64,000 nucleotides of DNA from Owenia fusiformis (GCA_903813345.2 CAIIXF020000012.1:9506432-9570431), one strand, 5' to 3'. Numbered from the stretch's first letter, positions 1-11,547 are shown. Program-made: numbers and translations. The notes: generated from the letters alone by a model not told the origin.

Positions 1-1
1 G

Positions 2-2026
2 AAAGACTGGGATGAGGGCATACCCTTGCTTCTGTTTGCTACCAGGGAGGCTAAGCAAGAATCATTAGGGTTCAGTCCATTTGAGCTAATATTTGGTCAT
101 TCTGTGCGTGGTCCACTTAAATTGCTCAAAGAAAAGTGGCTGTCAGAAACTGAAAAGTTTAATCTGCTGAACTATGTCACTGGGTTTAAAGAGCGCCTAT
201 CAAAGGCTTGTGAAATAGCCAAAGAAAATTTGCAAAATAGCCAAGATAAAATGAAAACTTGGTATGACAGAAAAGTCAAAGAAAGATCTTTCCAGCCGGG
301 TGACAAAGTTCTTATATTACTGCCACTTCAGACAAATCCGCTACAAGCAAAATTCTATGGTCCTTATGTAGTGGATTCCAAGGTCAATGACCTCAATTAT
401 ATTGTCAAAACTCCAGATAGGCGCAAAGAAACACAATTGTGTCACATCAATATGATGAAAAGGTACTTTGAGCCAGACAAAGAGCATGGCTCAATTAAGC
501 CTGTAGTCACTTTGACACCTGCCCTGGTAAAAGAAACTGATCTACAAGATTCAGATGATACCAATTGTACTGATTTAGACTATGAAGATATCAAAGGTTT
601 GTCTAGGTTAAAGAACTCTGAAGTATTATCAAATCTAGATCATAAATTGCATCATGTGACAAATGATCAAAAACAGCAAGTCACAGAATTAATTCATGAG
701 TTCACTGATATCTTCTCTGATGTACCGACTAAGACATCTATAGCTTATCATGATGTTGAAGTCCAAGATGTAACCCCTATTAAGCAACATGCTTATAGAG
801 TAAATCCATCAAAATCTGAAGATTTGAGAGCTGAGGTCAATTATATGTTAGAAAATGACATAATTGAAAAGAGCAATAGCCCATGGAGTTCACCTGCTTT
901 CATTGTACCAAAATCAAATGGTGGACGTAGGCTAGTGGTTAACTATATCAAGGTGAATCGAGTAACAAAGACCGATTCTTATCCAATACCACGAATTGAC
1001 GACTGCATTGACAAAATTGGAACTGCTAAATATGTTAGTAAATTTGATCTCCTCAAAGGATTCCTAGGGGTTCCATTAACTGAAAGAGCAAAACAGGTAT
1101 CTGCCTTTGTTACTCCTGATGGTTTGTACCAATTTAAGGTTATGCCATTTGGTATGAAAAATGCACCTGCCACATTTCAAAGAATGATGAATGGCTTATT
1201 AGCAGATCTTGAAAACACTGGTGTATACATCGATGATGTAATTGTGTATTCTGACACTTTTGATGAACATATGTGTTTGCTGCGTAAGTTGTTTGAAAGA
1301 ATCTCTCTAGCCAATTTAACCATCAATTTAGCTAAGAGTGAATTTTGTAAAGCAACAGTTGAATATCTGGGCCATGTGGTAGGTCAAGGACAGGTCAAAC
1401 CAGTGAGTGCCAAAGTGGAATCAATTACACAACTCCCAGCTCCTACTAACAAGAAAGAATTAATGAGAAGTCTTGGAATGGCTGGCTTTTATAGGAAGTT
1501 TTGTCCAAATTTCTCTTCAATTGCTCTTCCATTGACCAATTTACTTGGGAAAAACATCAAATATGTGTGGTCTGAGCAATGTCATACAGCCTTTGATAAA
1601 ATCAAGGCCATACTTAGTGAAGAACCAGTGCTTGTTGCACCTGATTTTAGCAAGCCATTCAAAATTCAAGTAGATGCTTCTGATGTAGGAATGGGGGCTG
1701 TCCTATTACAAGAAAAGGATGGTATTGATCATCCAGTGTGTTATTATTCAAAGAAATTTGATAAACATCAGAAAAACTACTCTACCATAGAAAAGGAATG
1801 TCTAGCATTACTTCTGTCATTGCAACATTTTGAAGTATATGTTAGTGCACCAGTTCATGCAGTTACTGTATTTACTGATCACAATCCGCTGACATTCCTT
1901 CATAGAATGAAGAACAAAAATCGTAGATTGTTGAGGTGGAGTCTGTTATTGTCAGAGTACAATCTTGACATAAGACACATCAAAGGCAAGGATAATTTAA
2001 TTGCTGATACTCTTTCAAGAGTGTAA
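2..2026 (+). mobile_element. pol: Gmr1-like Ty3/gypsy pol: integrase C-terminus, then RT and RNase H
   Basis: This is the 3' part of a retrotransposon polyprotein, and the frame is open to the left window edge, so the start is missing. From the N-terminus it shows the end of an integrase (GFSPFELIFG, then a GPY/F-type module around FYGPYVV near residue 110), then a linker, then a reverse transcriptase (SPWSSPAFIVPK, FDLLKGF, MPFGMKNAPATFQ, catalytic YIDD near residue 400), then RNase H (QVDASDVGMGAVL, YSTIEKECLAL, FTDHNPLTFL) ending in ADTLSRV. Integrase before RT is the Ty1/copia order, yet the RT is clearly Ty3/gypsy; this combination is known from Gmr1-like elements. No stop or frameshift is visible over about 675 codons. 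VVNYIKVN (usually VDYRKLN) and KGFLGVPL (usually KGYWQVPL) are unusual, so activity is uncertain. The PPT and LTR follow directly. Confidence 0.93.
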
Positions 2027-2304
2027 TACCTCTATTTCTAAGAGGATATTTGACTTATACTGCATATGCTTAAGGCTTTGTGCTAATATAATATAATAAA
2101 AAGATTGTACTTCGAGTGTGATTTGATAATATTATTGTAATATGCTTTTGGGTTTTACTCAGTCTGTAACTATATAAATAGTATTGCATTTGACTATTGT
2201 AAACAAATGTTATGTAAGTCTCAACCTCATCTTTGAAAAATTGTAACCCTCGCCACACCAGATATTATTGTAAAAGTTTTTCATTATATTCAAACTTTTC
2301 TTTT

Positions 2305-2315
2305 AAGGAGGGAGG
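2305..2315 (+). other. Polypurine tract of the LTR retrotransposon
   Basis: Eleven purines (AAGGAGGGAGG) lie immediately before the TGTTAC start of the 3' LTR. This is where the plus-strand primer of an LTR retrotransposon is expected. Confidence 0.8.
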
Positions 2316-2596
2316 TGTTACAGTATTATGTTTTATTATATTCACATTAAGTTTAGTTTATCTATATGTATATACTGTAACTGATCTTTATTAGAGATCT
2401 TGGGTCAAGGTCACAATGACATTATACACTGTATCTTGTAAACAGAACTGAATGACTCATTAACTCTTGACCATCCAGAGAGTTCTAGAAAATATAACCA
2501 TTCATTAAGACTTAATCATGTGACTGGAGATGTCCAATCAAAACTCAATAAGTAGTCTCAGTTCCAGAAGATTCTTTCTAGATGATTCTTTCACAC

Positions 2597-2604
2597 TATA
2601 AATA
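2597..2604 (+). promoter_or_regulatory. TATA box inside the LTR
   Basis: TATAAATA lies about 280 bp into the LTR, a plausible U3 promoter position. The assignment rests on motif and context only. Confidence 0.5.
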
Positions 2605-2817
2605 AAACTGCAAAGAGGACTCAGTAGCAGATAATTAAGTAATCATAACTGGACATCTCAAAGGAACTAAATAAAGCAGAATTTCAAAGTTTATCAAAAG
2701 GACATCTTCTTAGCAGATAATTACTGTGGGAACATTTATAACACTACAAACATACAACCTGAGGACTTTATATGGACATATATTACAACATACATTATAT
2801 ACGGATTATCATATATA

Positions 2818-2945
2818 TTCGTGGATTATCATAAACATTTGTGGATTATCATCAAACATTTGTGGATTATCATCAAACATTATTGGATACGAACATTATA
2901 GGATTACAACAAACATTATTGGATTATTACAAACATTGGAGAACT
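2818..2945. repeat. Short tandem repeat in the LTR
   Basis: About three clear copies of a 20-21-bp unit (GTGGATTATCATCAAACATT) are followed by degenerate ones based on ATTGGAT and ACAAACATT. It lies in the 3' part of the LTR. Confidence 0.7.
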
Positions 2946-3162
2946 ATTAACGATTATTGAAACATTTCGTGATCCGGAACATTCTCAAGGATCGTCAACG
3001 ACATTTATCGACATCAAGAATAAGCCGTATCATTGATTGGACATCACATAAGTATTAAATCTCCTTTATATTATTGTTATATTATTTAGTTTTCAAAATA
3101 TAAATATATTGTTATCATATTTTAATTGCTGTTTTTACCTTCTGTTATTTTCGAACGTAACA

Positions 3163-4139
3163 TGACCAAAAGATTTTAGTATTGATTTTTGATTTTTTGC
3201 AAAAATGTGGCAAAATCTCATAAAATTGCAGGTAATAGTGTAAAACAGTACATGCACAATGCCAAATATTCCTGTGGTAACACAATCCATATCTATGGAT
3301 CGAAGAGAAGGGAAATGATGTTGCAGTTGGGTAGGGTGATTGTGCTCAAGAGTTTGATGGAGGCTCTTACAGATGTTATTCTACTAAAAGCAGGTGATAT
3401 TGGGGTCAAACATCGGTTGAGCAGGCACAATACCTTAGGATAAAAAAAACTAGATCCATAATCTGAAAGTTCAAATAATTGCCCTGTCAGAATGTGGGTC
3501 ATTCACAATAAATATACCTTACATGGAACTTTTAAATGATGACAGACATTAACTTCTTGTTTTTGTCAACCAAAAATTGTAGGAAAATATCAAAAAGCAG
3601 TGTTGATGTTATTTTAAAGCCAAATGTATTGTTATTGATTGAATACTGTCTGAATATGTTGACACAATTAGTTGGAACAATTTTAAGTCTATTATGAAAC
3701 GTGTAAAAGCAAAACCCTTAAATAAATTATACTTTCGACAGGCTATGGCTAGGGGTGCCATTCTAAGGTATCATACAAATATTGCAAGGTATACAGCCCA
3801 TGGCAAAGGTGAAAACAAAGTTTTTGTCATACAGAGAAAAAATGTGTAAATTATTAGTCATGTGAAATGTCAGTATTCTGTCGCAGCAACTTGCATGTAA
3901 ACTTAGTAAATAATTGATTGGGTCCTATGTCCAGAGACTCCTTACATGGATGGACATGAGCAATAGGGAGTCACAAGAGAGAACAACAGCATTGACAGTG
4001 TGACATCCTCTCAATAGAACTGCATAGCAGACAAATATAATTTGTATAAAAGCATATTTTTGTAAAATGGACACCTTGTTACATTAAATTCACCCTACTT
4101 CTCCTGATAATTATTTGAGAGGGTCTCGCCTATCTTCAC
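3163..4139. other. Intergenic, nothing recognised
   Basis: AT-rich sequence after the LTR. Short open frames such as 3189-3443 match no family I recognise and have no splice or repeat context. Confidence 0.5.
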
Positions 4140-5365
4140 AATTAGAAGTGATGATCAACTTGTAATCCTGCAAATAGGAGGAACACATTTCAGGACTTAA
4201 GTCCTAAAAACTGTTGAAAGAAATATATTACTTAGCTAAGATATTAGATACTAAGATATTACTTAGATCTATTTGCATTATCTTATTTGAAGATAATGCC
4301 AAGGCAAGAAAATTGCCAAAACTGCACATTCAAAGAGTGGAAAGCAAATGGAAGAAAGTGACTTCACAACCCCAATGTACTTAACCATGTCCAAGCTGCC
4401 CTTTAGTGGGCCTCGTATATTTTCACATCACATTTACAAGTGATGACCAACTAGTAATCCTGCAAATAGGAGGAATGAATTTCAGGACTTACGTCCAAAA
4501 AACTGTTGCGAGAAATATATGACTTAGCTAAGATATTAGATACTAAGATATTACTTAGATCTATTTACATTATCTTATTTGAAAATAATGCCAAGGCAAG
4601 AAAATTGCTGAAACTGCACATTCAGAGTGGTAAGCAAATGGAAGAAAGTGACTTCACAACCCCGATGTACTTAACCATGTCCAAGCTGCCCTTTAGTGGG
4701 CCTCGTATATTTTCACATCACATTTACAAGTGATGACCAACTAGTAATCCTGCAAATAGGAGGAACGAATTTCAGGACTTAAGTCCCAAAAACTGTTGCG
4801 AGAAATATATGACTTAGCTAAGACGGACGGATGAAGAATTGAAAAATTCATTCTTTGATGCTCCTCGATACAGCATCTCAAATGCTAAGTTGTCACCAAA
4901 GAAAAGGACAAGATGCAGTGCAAGATATTACTTAGATCTATTCAATGTGGGGATAAATACAGGATACCTCCAAGATGGTGACAGTAAGCCATATCAACAT
5001 TTACATTATCTTATTTAAAGAAAATGCCAAGGCAAGAAAATTGCTAAAACTGCACATTCCAAGAGTGGTAAGCAAATGGAAGAAAGTGACTTCACAACCC
5101 CGACGTACTTAACCATGTCCAATCTGCCCTTTAGTGGGCCTCGTATATTTTCACATCACATTTACAAGTGATGACCAACTGGTAATCCTGCAAATAGGAG
5201 GAACGAATTTCAGGACTTAAGTCCCAAAAACTATTGCGAGAAATATATGACTTAGCTAAGACGGACGGATGAAGAATTGAAAAATTCATTCTTTGATGCT
5301 CCTCGATACAGCATCTCAAATGCTAAGTTGTCACCAAAGAAAAGGACAAGATGCAGTGTGACTGG
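4140..5365. repeat. Tandem array of a ~291-bp unit, about four copies
   Basis: The landmark CAACTAGTAATCCTGCAAAT and its variants recur near 4155, 4448, 4739 and 5176. The landmark TTTAGTGGGCCTCGTATA recurs near 4402, 4694 and 5131. Spacing is about 291, 291 and 437 bp; the longer unit carries an extra segment that includes AGACGGACGGATGAAG. Short ORFs in the array are by-products of the repetition. Confidence 0.85.
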
Positions 5366-5851
5366 TGTAATTAGAAATGTAAATATATTTTTATTTTAAT
5401 ATACAGTCTGGGTGGTCCATAAAAGCCACTTTTAGTGTAACGAGTCCTATAACTTGGATTGTATTTGATCTAAAAGAGGAGTTTAATTGGTCCGTCATCC
5501 TCTTTTATGATAGCTTTTAGTCTTAGGCACTTTGCTGATATAGCAGTATCAATGAAATGTTGGTTAAGTTTCTTTCAACTTGTTTTAATTAATGCCAGCT
5601 TTAGTTGAGCAATTTATGAAATTGTGTGACTTAATATCATCTCCTGGAGACTTTCCGATACTGTATACTCACTTGGATTTGTATCAGGACTATTACCTTG
5701 ATGGTCATTAGGTTGTATCATTTAAGGAACATCTTTCAAATTATGTTTTGAATTATATTTCTCATGGCACACCACATGTTTAAGTAACATATTTTTTATA
5801 AGTAAAAGTGTACAATTTATAATCCACGTCTAGATAGCAACCTTATGTTTC
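5366..5851. other. Intergenic, nothing recognised
   Basis: AT-rich DNA between the tandem array and the first transposase-like fragment. I see no gene, repeat or RNA signature. Confidence 0.4.
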
Positions 5852-6535
5852 ATGACAACAGAAGTGCTTGCTACTCCTTGGGAAGGAGTTTCTCAAATAG
5901 TCTATAAGCGCATCGCAAGCTTGCTTCCTATAATTTATCTGTCTATAATTTGGGAGATGGAAAAGGAACCTGTTACATGTGGGATGAAAAATTGCCAAAG
6001 AGGATCAAATGAAGTCGGCACATGCTTAATACAGTACATCAACAGTCTCCAATCAACTGTTCAGCACCCGTCTATGTTTTCTGAAACATGTGGTGGTCAA
6101 AATAAAAATCAATTTATCGCACTAGCACTACTCCTTGTAACAAACACAACAAAACATTCCTGCTTGAACATAATTGACCAAATAAATCATTTGATCAACC
6201 AGAACAAAACCAATATACCCCTCAACAAATTCCACAAAATGAGGCTTCGACAAAACCCTCAGTATCAAAGTCTGAACAATCCTTGGATCAATATTCTAAC
6301 AAAGCTATCTTCTTCTGATAAGATTATGAAAAGTTTAGCAAAGTGTCTCCAAATAACTCAATCAAAAAATGCAAAGAATGAAAAATCCTCTTATGAGTCT
6401 AACCAGAACAAGTCATATTTTATGCCATTAATCGTTTCCTCTCCTCAAAATTCAAGAAATCAAAGATATGGTTTTCATGTCAATCAAAATCAAAAAAAAA
6501 ACTTTGGGTTTTTGGAAGGGGGAGAGTTCCAATGA
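5852..6535 (+). pseudogene. Repeat-borne 'SETCGGQN' protein fragment, copy 1
   Basis: The open frame carries KNCQRGSNEVGTCL, then HPSMFSETCGGQNKNQF. I associate this pattern (G-NE-SC ... SDTCGGQN-N-F) with an RNase H-like domain found in many invertebrate repeat-borne proteins, annotated as DUF7869. Only about 90 residues look like the family. The remainder (NQNKTNIPLNKF onward) is low in information, and the usual downstream H-S-H-E-D motif is absent, so this looks like a truncated relic. A second diverged copy in the same orientation lies near 8127-8700. Family naming is from memory. Confidence 0.5.
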
Positions 6536-8126
6536 AAGTGTCATTTCTGAGTCATTGCGCAATTATGAAAGATCTGAAAGAGAAATCAATCGATAGAGAA
6601 TAATGTAATATAAGTTATAGCAAGTCTAGGAAGTGGTACAACTGGTCTTGACTAAACCCTTTATACAGTAACTTTCTGTTTGGACTTCACCTATCAGAAT
6701 GATAGAAATGCCAAAAATGACAAGAACTCTGGAGCAGGGGGCCAAAAACGTAAATGGTGAGAAAATGTTCCACTAGGGAGAAACATATAATGTATGTGAT
6801 TTCTCCCATAAATTGCCTTCATGTAAATGAACCGCCCAATCATAGTCTGTTGGTCTAAAGATGATAAAATGGAGCAACAAAACAAAAATTCAGAAGAGAA
6901 AACAAACGATTTGGAGAAAAGGATTCCTTATACAAAGATCAGAAAAAATGGGGAGCTTCTTTGGATCTTATGACTATGAAATTCAAAAATTAGGGAGGTG
7001 GTCCTCATAAGCATAAAGAGGCTAAATAAAATAACTTGTTCAAAATCAAACAAATGTTAACTACGATAAAGCATTTTTCACTCTTATTGAGTCAGCCAAT
7101 CAGTGCTAGGCAGGATTAGGGAGTAGGAACTGATGTTAGGATGAGGTATAAAATGGGAGGACTGAACAGGGTTAAGTCAGGCTGAATGGGGTTGCCAACG
7201 TAAGAATCATGACAGACACCCACGAATCTCAAGTGCTGGTGGCAGTCTTCAAGGCATCGAAAACATGGATCAATCAGCAGTCGGATCCAGGGGATTGACC
7301 GTCTTGATGTAACATTACCAATGGCGAGATTGGTAGCGGAGGCCGGGCGGGCATCCAGGAGCCTAGGTATTCAAGCCAGAGCTCTCCAGCGAATGGGCGG
7401 CCTAGACGTGCGGCAGTGGTGCTATACCTGCAAGCGGCACGGGCACCAAGTCCTCCTGTGGTTACCGTTAAGGACCAGGGCTGGGTCACAAAAAAATTCG
7501 TAGGGTAAGAATTTTTTTTCAGGAAATTAGGCAGGAACATTATTACATTGTGAACTATGGGGATACGAGCATAATTCATTTGTAACCTAACATTATTGGA
7601 AAAAGTGTTCTTGTGTTCGGTCCTCTTAATGGGATTAAAATAGACCAAATGAACAATTTAAAGGAAAGGGGATATCCTGCTGTAAATTACACCATATTAC
7701 TGATCTAATGAGCTTTGACTACTACCTGTACTAGTCAGTACTGACAACTTGATTAAACTGATCAAGGGAAAATTTTTCATAGTGGAGGCACATCCAAAAG
7801 CATTGTTTACCTCCGGAAAAAGGCTTGTTTTGATCTTAAATATGAACTAGGGCTGACTGAAAATCATAACTTAACCCTCCCTGATGTCCAATCACTCAGA
7901 TTTAGAAAACAGCAACCTGTATTTTTCAAAGAACTATTGGACAACTAAAGACCACCCAAAATTGAAAGGTTAAAACATTGTCATTTTCAAAATATCTTGA
8001 ACCTCTGTTAATATTGATAAATTCTACCTTGGCTTGTGTATGCCTTGGGCTAGGAGTTATAACTCTCTTGCTCATTCACCAGAAACATCTCTCAGCTGAT
8101 CAAGAGACTGCCCTTGTTTGAATAGG
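6536..8126. other. Intergenic with a GC-rich patch
   Basis: Mostly unrecognised. A GC-rich patch at about 7310-7460 contains, on the plus strand, a short frame ending WCYTCKRHGHQ. This loosely recalls half of a gag-type CCHC knuckle but is too short to call. Bases 6625-6690 belong to a dispersed repeat (CTAAACCCTTTATACA ... TCTGTTTGGACTTCA) seen again near 11180. Confidence 0.35.
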
Positions 8127-8700
8127 ACAACAGCAATGCTTGCTACTCCTTGTGAGGGAGTTTCTCAAATTTTCTATAAGCTCAGCGCAAGTTTGCTTCC
8201 TATAATTTATCTGTCTATAATTTGGGAGATGGAAAGGAACTCGTTACATTTGGGATGAAAAATTGCCAAAGAGGATCAAATGAAGTCGGCACATGCTTAA
8301 CCAACATTCTCCAATCAACTGTTCGGCACCTGTCTATGTTTTCTGACACATGTGGTGGTCAAAATAAAAATCAATTTATCGCACTTGCACTACTCCTTGT
8401 AACAAACACAACAAAGCATTCCTGCTTGAACATAATTAACCAAATAATTCATTTGATCAACCAGAACAAAAAATCCTTGAACAGCCAGAACAACACCAAT
8501 ATACCCCTCAACAATTCAACAAATCAGGGCTTCTTCAAAATCCTCAGTATCAAAGGCTGAACAATCCTTGGATCAATATACTAACAAAGTTCTATTCTTC
8601 TGATAAGATTATGAAAAGTTTAGCAAAGTGTCTCCAAATAAATAATCAAAAAATGCAAAGAATGAAAAATCCTCTTATGTGTCTAACCAAAACAACGAGG
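8127..8700 (+). pseudogene. Repeat-borne 'SDTCGGQN' protein fragment, copy 2
   Basis: This is a diverged duplicate of the 5852-6420 region, beginning at TGCTTGCTACTCCTTG. The 8222-8560 frame repeats KNCQRGSNEVGTCL and LSMFSDTCGGQNKNQF, then drifts. Small indels (the extra NKKSLNSQN stretch) and an early stop separate it from copy 1. Both probably derive from the same decayed element; no inverted termini were found. Confidence 0.5.
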
Positions 8701-8832
8701 CTTCTTTTTTTGTCACTGTTTTTTGTCATGATTGACACAGTTATATTGCAGTTTTATACATTGATGCAGTTATTGCACTTTTATGAAGTGATGTACTTAT
8801 ATTATAGTGTCTTGCATTGGTACACTCTCATA

Positions 8833-9914
8833 CGAGGGGTGATCAAAATGTAATGGACGTTTTTTTACACAGATGCTTTTTATAGACCAACCCCCTCAAT
8901 TTTCTTACCAGTGATACATCATTCAATTGTCTATCAACTCTGAAGATTTGAAGACAAAATATATAATACATGTTGATATATCCTTATTTCCGTGAAGGAG
9001 GTACAGGTACCCCGGGACCGACATTTACGTCACATATTCTGGAGCTATTTTAGCTTGTTTAACATGCAATGCAGTTGTATGCAGGCTGAACAAAACAAAC
9101 CATTATGGTAATGAATTACCCTATTTTGTTTTCCCATAGTTGATTTTGAATATTTTATCATCACTATGTGGTATTCATGCCACATTCATTCCACAGAGCC
9201 CTCTAAATAGGATCCATCAAGTGCTACATGTACATAATTCCTCAGCCTCTTAACTCAAGATTGTGAGACAAGGCTGAATCCATTCTCTGACATGGTAGCA
9301 AGGTGGTTGCACAGGTTGTTTTATTTCATCAATGTCAACAAACCTGCGTCCTTTCTCTATAGGAATAAGTAGTATAGAAATAAACAAGTCACATGTGAGC
9401 AGATCTGGACAATATGGTGCATTGGCCAAGGGCTCAATTTTGAGGTCCAGGGATATTGTTTTCTGAACATTTTGAGACGTGGGGGCAGGTGCATTGTCCA
9501 TATGGAGTAGGGGGTTCCCTTCTCTCACCACCCCTTTCTTCTACAAGGCTTTCTCAAATTGACCTGCAAACCCCTTCCATACAACACTCACATCACAATA
9601 CTTTCTTTTATGTGTTACCAGTCAGCAAAAAAATTTCAAACAACACAACACTTGTTGCATATAAAAAGTTCAAATCTAACTGAAATTTACCAAACTGGTT
9701 AAAAACTGAATTTGTGACGTAAATGTCGGTCCCGGGGTACCTGTACCTCCTTCACGGAAATAAGGATATATCAATATGTATTATATATTTTGTCTTCAAA
9801 TCTTCAAAATTGATAGATAATTGAATGATGTATCACTGGTAGGAAAATCAAAGGGATTGGTCTATAAAAAGTATCTGTGTAAAAAAACGTCCATTACTTA
9901 TTGATCACCCCTCG
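8833..9914 (-). mobile_element. Mariner-like transposon with ~200-bp inverted repeats (copy A)
   Basis: The element is flanked by TA at 8831-8832 and 9915-9916 and begins CGAGGGGTGATC. Its inverted repeats cover 8833-9035 and 9713-9914 with few mismatches and end inward at a GC-rich box (GGTACCCCGGGACCG) followed by TTTACGTCACA. The interior carries a minus-strand transposase relic at 9250-9531 with MDNAPAPTSQ and NAPYCPDLLTCDLF. These correspond to the DNAPAH and PYSPDLAPCDF catalytic blocks of mariner transposases. The N-terminal two thirds are missing, so the copy is not autonomous. Confidence 0.9.
9250..9531 (-). pseudogene. Mariner transposase relic (C-terminal catalytic part)
   Basis: The minus-strand frame shows LLHMDNAPAPTSQNVQK, then APYCPDLLTCDLF, then KGRRFVDIDEIKQPVQ. 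This is the order of the second and third catalytic aspartates and the following helix in DD34D mariner transposases. It has no start region and ends at a stop soon after. Confidence 0.8.
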
Positions 9915-9916
9915 TA

Positions 9917-11447
9917 TTGTAGTTTTCTAAGGTGGTGACATGGAATTACATTGAGGTTTTACACAGTGGCATCTCATAGCAGCCTCATAGTATATATAGT
10001 TTTTAATTTTCAATTGCATTGCAGTATTACAAACTTATATTGAAAATTTTACATTACACATTATATATTTCTAGGGGACATGATTTTCGTAAAACATACA
10101 CAAAACTAGGGTTCCTTCAGGCAATGTATGAATGTCCCAAAATGGCACTCACTGCAACTCACTAACCTTGACATAAAAAATGACATTCAGGGTGTCCTCA
10201 ACTTACATCACAACACTCATATAACCTCTGTGACAGTTGACAGGTAAATCATTAATTATGTTCAAAATCCATTTACTACTAATTATTGATATTAATTATT
10301 TTGGATAAACATAAACTGCCAATGGATATTTCAAGAACAAAGCATTTACTGTAAATAAAACCAATTTCAATTATTACCTTTCAAGAAGTATTTCATCACA
10401 TTAAATTGAACAGGATACTTAATGTGTTCCATATCAGAGTTAGTGCAATCATTCAATGAACACAATATGAGCATTTTCAATGCTTTTACTATTTCAAGCC
10501 TAATATATACCTTGACTTCAAAGAGGTCCCAGGGGACCTAGAGAGTCTAAAATGGGTCAAAGATGAGCTAGAGCCAAGGACCACAAATATGGACAAAACA
10601 ATTATATACTGAAAAACCATTGATACATGCTGGAGGATACTAGGATACCTCAGCGATGATTTGGATTGGGAGTTTATCTTCAACGAACCTAAACAGGTCA
10701 TCGATATGTTCCATGGAGGTACTGATCAGGAATCGAAAGACCGTATTTTGACAGCTATAACATGTTCTAAAAGTAATTGTGCTGGTTTGCACAATTTCAC
10801 TTGGGATGGGAGTGCAGGTACCAGACTGCCGCAAGGTTCTAAGTTGGGGTCTCCCAAGCTCGACCTTAGATATATAGCAGGAGGCTTGTAGGGCTGGTAT
10901 GGCTGGTCGGGATGGTGCCCCAGCCAAATGCATTATCTACTACTAGAGAATGGAAAATTACTTGGGCGAGCTTATAAGCTTATTATTAGGTTATCATGAA
11001 GCATTTATTCACCAAGACGATTGTAAACCCCGAGTTGTAAGCATGCATATCACAGTTATTAGCCCTATATCACAGTTATTAGCCCTATAATTAAACTTGC
11101 CTTTCAAGGAATGGGGTGTCACCATCAAAGGTAAGTCGTTTATGTTTGTGTGTAATCCCAAATCAATGTAACACTGGTCGTGGCTAAACCCTTTATACAT
11201 AAACTTTTCTGTTTGGACTTCAACGGTGAAACCATCTTCTCTACTGTTCGAGTTCCACGAGGGAGAAACAAATGCTAACTATGACAGCAAGTTGACCAAA
11301 AAATGTAGATAAATGAAGAAAATGGTTTTGATAGCAATGATGGAATGAATAGCAACTGTTCGAACTCATGATGGGTGTACATCTCATTTGTCTGCAAATC
11401 TCACTTACCTTGATATATTTCCTGTGAATAGTATACATGAATAGACA
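9917..11447. other. Intergenic with one unrecognised open stretch
   Basis: Mostly AT-rich. At 10622-10891 on the plus strand, a 90-codon open stretch reads DWEFIFNEPKQVIDMFHGG and ends with LPQGSKLGSPKL. The LPQGS-LG string recalls the PQG block of non-LTR reverse transcriptases, but the surroundings do not match, so I do not call a gene. A 20-bp direct duplication (CACAGTTATTAGCCCTATA) lies near 11050-11090. Confidence 0.35.
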
Positions 11448-11547
11448 CAACGAGCACTAGCGTCTAGAACTCGCAACGTCGTGGTTATGGCGCAAAATTG
11501 CCTAGCCTGAATGTGCTGGCGCTCAAGCCCTCTTGGCTAACTCGTCA
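11448..11547 (-). repeat. tRNA-Ser-like sequence (pseudo-tRNA or SINE head)
   Basis: Read on the minus strand, the 5' end TGACGAG can pair with the 3' end CTCGTTG (two wobbles). An A-box-like TTAGCCAAGAGGG follows the first stem, and a B-box-like GAGTTCTAGAC sits near the 3' end inside an imperfect T-stem. The starting bases resemble tRNA-Ser. At 100 nt it is too long, and the anticodon arm is not convincing, so it is more likely a tRNA-derived repeat than a working tRNA. It interrupts a dispersed repeat that also occurs uninterrupted near 15270. Confidence 0.4.

Larger units (their letters stand above)
2316..3162 (+). mobile_element. 3' LTR of the Gmr1-like retrotransposon
   Basis: The 847-bp block begins TGTTACAG right after the polypurine tract and ends CGTAACA. 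The termini form a perfect 6-bp inverted repeat (TGTTAC/GTAACA) with canonical TG...CA ends. It contains a TATA-type promoter near 2597 and a run of roughly 20-bp GGATTATCATCAAACATT repeats at about 2818-2945. The next five bases, TGACC, are the predicted target duplication, but the 5' LTR lies outside the window, so this is unverified. Confidence 0.85.

Noticed and set aside
7274-7648. 124-codon minus-strand ORF in a GC-rich patch
   Set aside because: Composition reflects the GC-rich patch, there is no recognisable domain, and the opposite strand is equally open.
10640-10933. Overlapping open frames on both strands, possible RT block LPQGS
   Set aside because: Only one short motif resembles RT; neighbouring residues do not fit, so no gene or element is called.
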